Part shown: one piece after another, positions 57,861-64,000 of the stretch | Layout of the letters: each line of letters begins with the position of its first letter | Position numbering within the stretch: position 1 is the stretch's first letter | Assembly (NCBI GenBank): GCA_907163375.1 | Contig: CAJQUW010001845.1 | Location: forward strand, 124,001-188,000 | Reading direction: 5' to 3' | Source of the DNA: Prostheceraeus crozeri | Taxonomy: Eukaryota > Platyhelminthes > Polycladida > Euryleptidae | Length of the DNA: 64,000 nucleotides | The notes under the pieces: model-generated | The model's database searches: none | What the model was told of the DNA's origin: nothing | What the model saw: the letters and a program-made list of their open reading frames with translations, nothing else | Position numbers and translations under genes: made by a program

Positions 57861-58292
57861 TAGTCCGGGAGCTAGCGTGAAGTTGTGCAGGGAACGAGGT
57901 AGTACATAAAACTTTCACATAGCATAGTACACCTCCAACCTACTGCAAAACTTCGCGTCTGCCGGATCAGATCATTTGCTTTTCAGAAATAGAGAGGATA
58001 ACACAATCCCATGTATTTCCAGTGGTAAAATTGTGACATTTAAGGTGTTGACTCCATTTTTTCGAATTTTTGCTCATGAAAGTTACATAAATTGGTATTT
58101 TGTTGAACTGGTTATTATAGAAATCATCTACAGTTCATGATCTTTCAAATGAGTCATCATTCAGTGACAGAGGATGAAGTAAAGTGTACAGACACTTTTC
58201 GTTGGTGTAACTGCAAATTTTAACATAGAAATTTCAGGAAAATTGTTGATATACTTTAACGAAAAGTGTCTTTTAACTTAACTTCACTTAAC
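57861..58292. mobile_element. foldback element A, copy 2, half deleted
   Basis: Begins TAGTCCGGGAGCTAGCG and matches the minus strand of the copy at 31141-31837 through one arm and the loop. Most of the second arm is missing, ending CTTAACTTCACTTAA, which also occurs as CCTTCACTTAA beside the other copy. It shows the full left end that copy 1 lacks. Confidence 0.82.
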
Positions 58293-58299
58293 GGTTCAT

Positions 58300-61170
58300 G
58301 ATGAATGCCAGTGAAACAATCTGTATCTGTACTGAATGATAAGTACTGCAGAATTATGCAGTCATCATTTCTTGGATTGTTTTCAGCTTTTAGTCCATCA
58401 ACTGCTAACAGTGATTGTTTGCAGGAGTTATGGGCCTCATAATTAGTGAAATCGCATTTACCAAGTACTTTACATTGCTTGTTCAGCTGCTTCTATCATC
58501 TTTACAGCCCGTATGTAAACGATTGCATTTTGTTACCGCTCCATTTACAACACAATTAAAAGAAACAGACCAAGTCAGATTCCGTGATGAACCTTTGACT
58601 TTTCAAGAAATGACAGAATTGAAAATTAATCTGCAGTGACCAACTCTTATCCATTAATCTGACTTTTGGAAAACGCTACAGCAGAAGTTGTAACTGCGAT
58701 ATTTCATAATCTCAATTTATTGCAAAGCGACAGCAGGAATAATCAAAGCATTGTGTGATATGTTTAACTTTTTCCGTCAGTCGGTTAACTGATACATCTT
58801 TTCATTCATTTACTTGCTTTGCTGATGTTGTAAAATCAATAAATCTTTCTACTGTCGACCTGGCCTAGTGAAGAAGGTGTGAGTTCGACTCCATTCCGTG
58901 AACAGACGAGTGCAATTGGAGAATAAAATATTCCGCTGTCTTTTATGGATTTACATATAAATGTCGTTTGCTATCAAACTTTGATTGTCAAGAAATACAA
59001 GTAAACGGAAATCTTTCTATTATGTTCGATACAACAGCTAGAATATCAACAAATAGCATTGAAGAAACCTGCGAGTTGATTGCTATGAGTATATACGAGA
59101 AACATATAACTTAACATATATATTAACGTGATAGTTAATAGAAACCAAGAGTGAATTGTTGGTAAGCAGATAAAACAAAATGATATGTAAATACCTGACA
59201 ATGCCGGTACATTATTTTCAAAACTCTGATAACATCAGAGAGGAATAACACTAATATTCTACATCAATCTTCTGGAAAAAAATCAGAGATTGCTTTATAT
59301 TAAATTTTCCTCTAAAAACATGATAATCAAATAAGTTTTAAGAAATCCAGTCATGATCTTTAATTTATAAAATGTAAACAACGATTCTAAAATTCCTGAA
59401 AACTGCTTGTTTAAATTTTCGAAGTACATTATGTGTCCACGCTCTGTCAGTTATTGATATTATACGTACCGAAATAATAACATAATCGCATTATACTTAT
59501 GATAAATGAAATTTAGTGAAATATCGAACAGAACAACACATTTAGGACGATATCCTAAGCAACATGCGAAAGGAAAGCGAAATAGATTAGCTCAGAATTT
59601 AGATGAAGAAGCACATACGATTGCTGGAAATTCAGATATGCCAATATCACTACAATATGAGGACATTTTGCTTCTCAGACATAGAGATAGGCAGTATGGA
59701 TGATGTATGTACTTGTGCAAGGCAACAAAACTTGCCCGTGAAAAAATTCCTTGTGCTGTTCTCTAGGCACGCACAAAGTTGACGGCCTTCTACAGCCATA
59801 ATAACTAATTTAATTCATCAATCCAGTCCAGAGTCCGAGCATTTTTAAATAGGCCCAACATTCGGAAGTATAGCTGTGCTTTTCAGATGATCCCTCCTAT
59901 AGGCGGAGGCTTCAGCTAGTTAGAAATAACTTAGTGAAACCGATATCATATGATCAAGAGATAGAGTACGTGGAAGAATGCATGAATGCTCGCAATTTGA
60001 TTGTTCTGCTGAAAAACAGTTCCCCCGGTCTTCTTTTCGAGTCAGACATAGGCCTTCAAAATCCTGCCATCATCTCCAGGACAACATTTTCTTTGCAGTC
60101 CTTATTGTGTGTTAACAGCATTTCAATCGTTAAATCGCAACTACCGCCAACATCATGATTATGTTAAAATATCACAAAAGATGTCATAAATCTATACATT
60201 TCAGTCACATTCTAAAACTGAAACGGTCACAAAAGTGACGAATGGGAGTGCTTTAATCCAAATATAGGAACGTCTTAGGAAGATTTGTCTGCATAAAGAG
60301 GTAGCGAATATTTCGTGTGTCATTTAATCATAGGAGCAACATCTTTATGCTGAGATGTTATATGACAAGTATCCTGCACTTTGAAGGCAGAAACATGAAA
60401 TTGACGAACTGAGTTTGAAATACTGAAAATAGACACTCGCAATCGTGAGGCCGAAACAGCAATTGATGTAATTACACAAAGTTCACTCTTGCAGCAGATA
60501 CCGAACTTCGACTTTTATGAAGATCCTTATTTGAGCGTCATTATCAGCAACTCGTTATCAGCAAATAAGTATTTAAAATGTTTTGTCTAATCAAAGAGTT
60601 CAATTATTCTACAAACTATGGAGTGCTTGAAGTTAGAGGCGAGTTTGAACGCTTAAGTGCCTACATTATGGACTTAGAACATGAAAGATTACAATATTCA
60701 ATACTCGGAAAGTAATTCAAGTCGCAATTGAAACATTCGCGATGATTATCGAGCACTGTTACCATGTTGAGGTGAAATACCTTAGATATCTAGTGAGTAC
60801 CAGGTAACATCATTAGCAACCACTTCAACAGTATGCCGACTGGCAGAATACAACCATTACATTCACTCGCATATGTGGATTCTGATGAAAAATATCATTG
60901 CAACATTTAAATAACAAAAAATCAAAGTTTTCATAATATTTTATAAGAAGGGTGTAAATTTCTGTTTATGAATCAGAAGACAAGAAGTCACGTGAATATG
61001 AAAGAAATGACATTACGAGAATACAGGTAAACACTAGAAATTAGAAATTAGTAATTTGAAAGATATTCAGGTATGATTCAACATGATTCGCGCATCTAGT
61101 GACACTGTGGTAGAGTGCTTCTGAGTCACTAATTGTAGTGGACTAATTTGGATCCGCAATGTCCTTCAAT
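58300..61170. other. mostly unassigned AT-rich DNA
   Basis: Contains a possible SINE-head remnant near 58858-58900 (TGGCCTAGTG, then GAGTTCGACTCC) with the middle of the tRNA part lost. Other frames (58415-58636, 59506-59700) have no recognised motif. No 5' exon of the coiled-coil gene was found on the minus strand. Confidence 0.35.
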
Positions 61171-61175
61171 CACTT

Positions 61176-61792
61176 GGTACTTATAAGTTATCTCCCCCAC
61201 GTTCTCAAATTTGTCTAAAATCCGTAAAAGTAAATCAACCGTCATAAAACTTCAGAGACACGTATTTGAGTATATTTTCCACCCACATACAAAAATTTAT
61301 GCAAATCCGACAAGTACTTTTTGAATTAGACGACTTGAAGGCTAACGATGTCAGCAGTTTGATCTGACTTTGTATGTTTGACGCATTATTGTTACACGTG
61401 AGTGCATTGTCCTCTTTCCGTCTTCGTCTCATCCATTGGTATTTGAAATCCTCCCACGACCACTGCCCTTCCGCACCTTTCTTCAGTTAAGCACATTAAT
61501 GGAAAGCATGTGGTCATCATCACTTCAAGAGTTGTCGCGACATGACTTTGTTGACCTAGTGCTGTCTGCTCAGACGATGAGGTCAGACGAAGTCAGATCA
61601 ACTGCTGACATCGCTGCACTTCACGTCATCGTCTCTAATTCAAAAAGTACTTGTCAGATTTGCATTGAATTTTGCATGTAAGTAGACAATATAGTCAAAC
61701 ACGTATCTTTGAAGTTCTGTGATGATTGATTAATTTTCACGGATTTTGGACAAATTTGAAAACGTGGGGGGAGAGATAGCCCATAAGTACCC
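61176..61792. mobile_element. long-TIR MITE, copy 2
   Basis: Left end GGTACTTATAAGTTATCTC and right end GATAGCCCATAAGTACC are inverted. Both arms hold CAAATTTGTC and, farther in, ACAAGTACTTTTTGAATTAG and its inverse. Flanks carry ATCACTT on both sides (7-bp duplication). Same family as 12525-13306 but without the SINE. Confidence 0.8.
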
Positions 61793-61907
61793 ATCACTTC
61801 TCCATGTGTTCAAATTAACTACACACATAGACGAAGCATTCATGCGCATTAATGTCTCTTTATCAACAAGCACTGAAACATGGCCGAATATTCCTTAGCA
61901 TTACACG

Positions 61908-62428
61908 CACAGAATTAGACAGGTCGTCTCTTCTTCCGTTTGACTAGAAGGGAAGCATTGGAACATGTAACGTTATTGAAATGGCACAATCTCCTGACTA
62001 AATACCATAGCAATCGAACAATGAGCATCCAGTTCGACATTGAACACGCCAAATTGTGCGAAGTTTCAGTGACTGTTATCAACCGGATCACACAGCAAAG
62101 AGACACAGACGATGTCAATTTCTACAGAGAAGTTTGTGAACGTTTTTTCGCACACCTGCTAACTTTTTTTTAAAATGATCGGAGGGCCCAACATTATCGA
62201 GAAAACTTTTGCGCATTGATCTGAATTCTTCGAATCTGAAGGAGTCGTGGCGATCGGAGCATTTTGAAGGATCAGAGCAATCCGCAAGCGACGCACGACT
62301 ATTTTTCCTATCTCTGCAAGGTATTAAAAATTTCTTTTTGTCCACTTATTAAGTTCCTGCATGTGCCATCTGTTTGAATCAGTTTGCACTTCTAGCAAAG
62401 TGATACGATTAAACAATCTAATTATGTG
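61908..62428. mobile_element. 522-bp hAT-like MITE, copy C (inverted)
   Basis: Opposite orientation to copies A and B, flanked by a perfect 8-bp duplication ATTACACG (61900-61907 and 62429-62436). The + frame 61940-62170 reads TRREALEHVTLLKWHNLL and is collinear with the minus frame of copy B. No hAT transposase motif was recognised in it. Confidence 0.92.
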
Positions 62429-62623
62429 ATTACACGATTCAATTTCAGTAGATGATGCAATAAACTAGTGAATGTAATTTCCTGAAAATAATGATCGGGC
62501 AGCAACCTTGCTTAGTACGAAAACCATCTGCATGCATATTATTATCAAGATCATTCCCTCCTGGACGAAAATCCAGGCGCCAGGAAGAATTAGGCTTACA
62601 TGCGAACCGAATTGCCTAACTAA

Positions 62624-62814
62624 AGGCTTTAACGTCACTACTCCCCATACTGGGGGCTTGGACAGTGCTGACATAGTCATATTTTTCTGCAGCGTTGTAG
62701 TATTTCAAGTCCGGATGCCGTTCCTGCCGACTTCCTATGACACTTCCCGGGACTCGACCTCTGGACTGAAAGATAGCTAGGCCAAGAACTAAACCACTGC
62801 GCCACGGAGACCAC
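62624..62814 (-). mobile_element. SINE family 1, copy c
   Basis: On the minus strand: head TCCGTGGCGCAGTGGTTTAG with box B AGAGGTCGAGTCCCGG, body GGAACGGCATCCGGAC, and 3' block GTCAGCACTGTCCAAGCCCC ... GTAGTGACGTTAAAGCC. The best-kept head of the three copies. Confidence 0.8.
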
Positions 62815-62829
62815 CACTGAAACATCAAC

Positions 62830-64000
62830 GAATGTTTTGCCTCAATACTGAAATGCAACTAAACATTGTACGTAAGTCAATAAAACCGTCAGTGTCAACG
62901 TTCTCTCTTTTCAACGCTGTTGTGGTCTTGTGGCAGAGTAGTTTTATCATAGTGTTTTCCAAGCATGCGCTACCTTTCAGAATGATCAAGAATTGTCATT
63001 TCTGAATAAGACATTTGTTTAAATTATTGCCCATCATCTGAACCAGCATTAACAATCAAAAAGAATGCGAAGATGACAAGATTTCTACGTCATTGCGCTT
63101 GTTCAACATGAGGCAACGTAGCCTTTACTTCAGTGAGTTTCTTAACTCAGCTGCGCAAAATAGTTCACATTTCTAAGGCAATGAAATTGACATTTGTGAC
63201 AAATAATCATAAAATTTGCATTTGTTAGCGGCAGATCTGGAGCAAGCCAACCTGTTGGCAACCAACTTTTCTCATACGACGTATTAATTATGAATATTAC
63301 ATAAATGAAGAGAAGGATTGCAATATTTCAATATGACCAGGTTATCACTGGTCAAGATGAGCAATTGCCACTAAATTTGTGCTGATTCAAAAATTACTGA
63401 GAACAACTACGTAATAAAAGTTAATTTTTATGTTGTTGAAACTTCCTCAGCCGAATATGGAAAGCAAGAAGTGAATATTGCTGACTCTATGATATAACTC
63501 ACGCGACAGGAATGACAGAAAGTTCCGCAGAAGAACGCCTGTTTCTTATCAAATAATGTTCTGAATTAAAACTTCACCAAAGTAGTAGAATATTCACAGA
63601 GCAGCACTATGGACTGAAAACTCGTCAATCACTTCCTTAGGAAAAGCAAGTTTAGCAATTTATGTCAAAATGGTGACGAAGAATGAATGTTGTTAAGAAG
63701 GACATCCCCTCCAAGTCCAGCATTGGTCAATTTTGTTTTATGCAACATCTCTACATGCAATTACTTTACAGTCAATCACATATACAAATGCTGTGATTAC
63801 TCCCTATTTTGAACTTCTACTAGGCCTACACAAGTATTAAGCACGGTCTCTGCACTTAGAATCCGATTTTAGTCCCGTAATTACCAAAATATTATCATTC
63901 GTTGGTCTTTTTCAAGATGTCGTATCTCGATATTCACAGTTTTTTGTAAATTCAGGAGATGTGTTTTCCAAAAAAATTCTTTTGCTTTCACAATTTCGTC
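62830..64000. other. window end, nothing recognised
   Basis: AT-rich; no coding motif, exon of the coiled-coil gene or transposon end seen. Confidence 0.4.

Overview
The window looks like nuclear DNA of an invertebrate animal. Coding sequence is split into short exons with GT-AG introns of about 60 bp to 10.6 kb. The introns are AT-rich and full of animal-type transposons: hAT, Tc1/mariner, pogo, Penelope-like, CR1/L2-type and RNase-H LINEs, and tRNA-derived SINEs. The species cannot be named from sequence alone.

Two host genes are supported, arranged tail to tail. The first (+ strand, 4902-13528) is the DEAD-box RNA helicase DDX49 (yeast Dbp8), a ribosome-biogenesis factor. Eight exons join in frame and run from motif Ia to the stop codon. 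The N-terminal exons with the Q motif and Walker A are not recognisable in 1-4901. The second (- strand, 54239-18136) is a long coiled-coil protein. Thirteen exons join in frame for about 888 residues and end in a Ser/Pro/Arg-rich tail. Its 5' exons lie beyond the window or were not recognised, and its family is uncertain (cilium- or centrosome-type by style only).

Most of the rest is transposon debris, much of it nested. At 1-5 kb there is a 715-bp hAT element with a perfect 8-bp target duplication. The DDX49 introns (5-13 kb) hold a hAT MITE, a LINE 3' end, SINEs, a 75-bp minisatellite and a long-TIR MITE carrying a SINE. At 14-16.4 kb an almost complete pogo-type transposon lies between the two genes' 3' ends; its transposase is interrupted by a small insert with a Penelope-like tail motif. 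The introns of the coiled-coil gene (18-54 kb) contain two further hAT elements, two large foldback palindromes, a LINE fragment, a deleted Tc1/mariner-like element, two copies of a 522-bp hAT-like MITE, and a Tc1 element that swallowed a 1.88-kb palindrome built of repeated acceptor-like TTTATATTTCAG motifs. At 54-64 kb are a LINE/Penelope-like patch, a clean 5'-truncated Penelope-like insertion with a 12-bp duplication, a second copy of one foldback, a second long-TIR MITE, a third 522-bp MITE and a SINE.

No rRNA gene, CRISPR array or prokaryote-type operon was seen. One degenerate tRNA-Thr-like sequence is present. All repeat and family calls rest on reading the sequence by eye.
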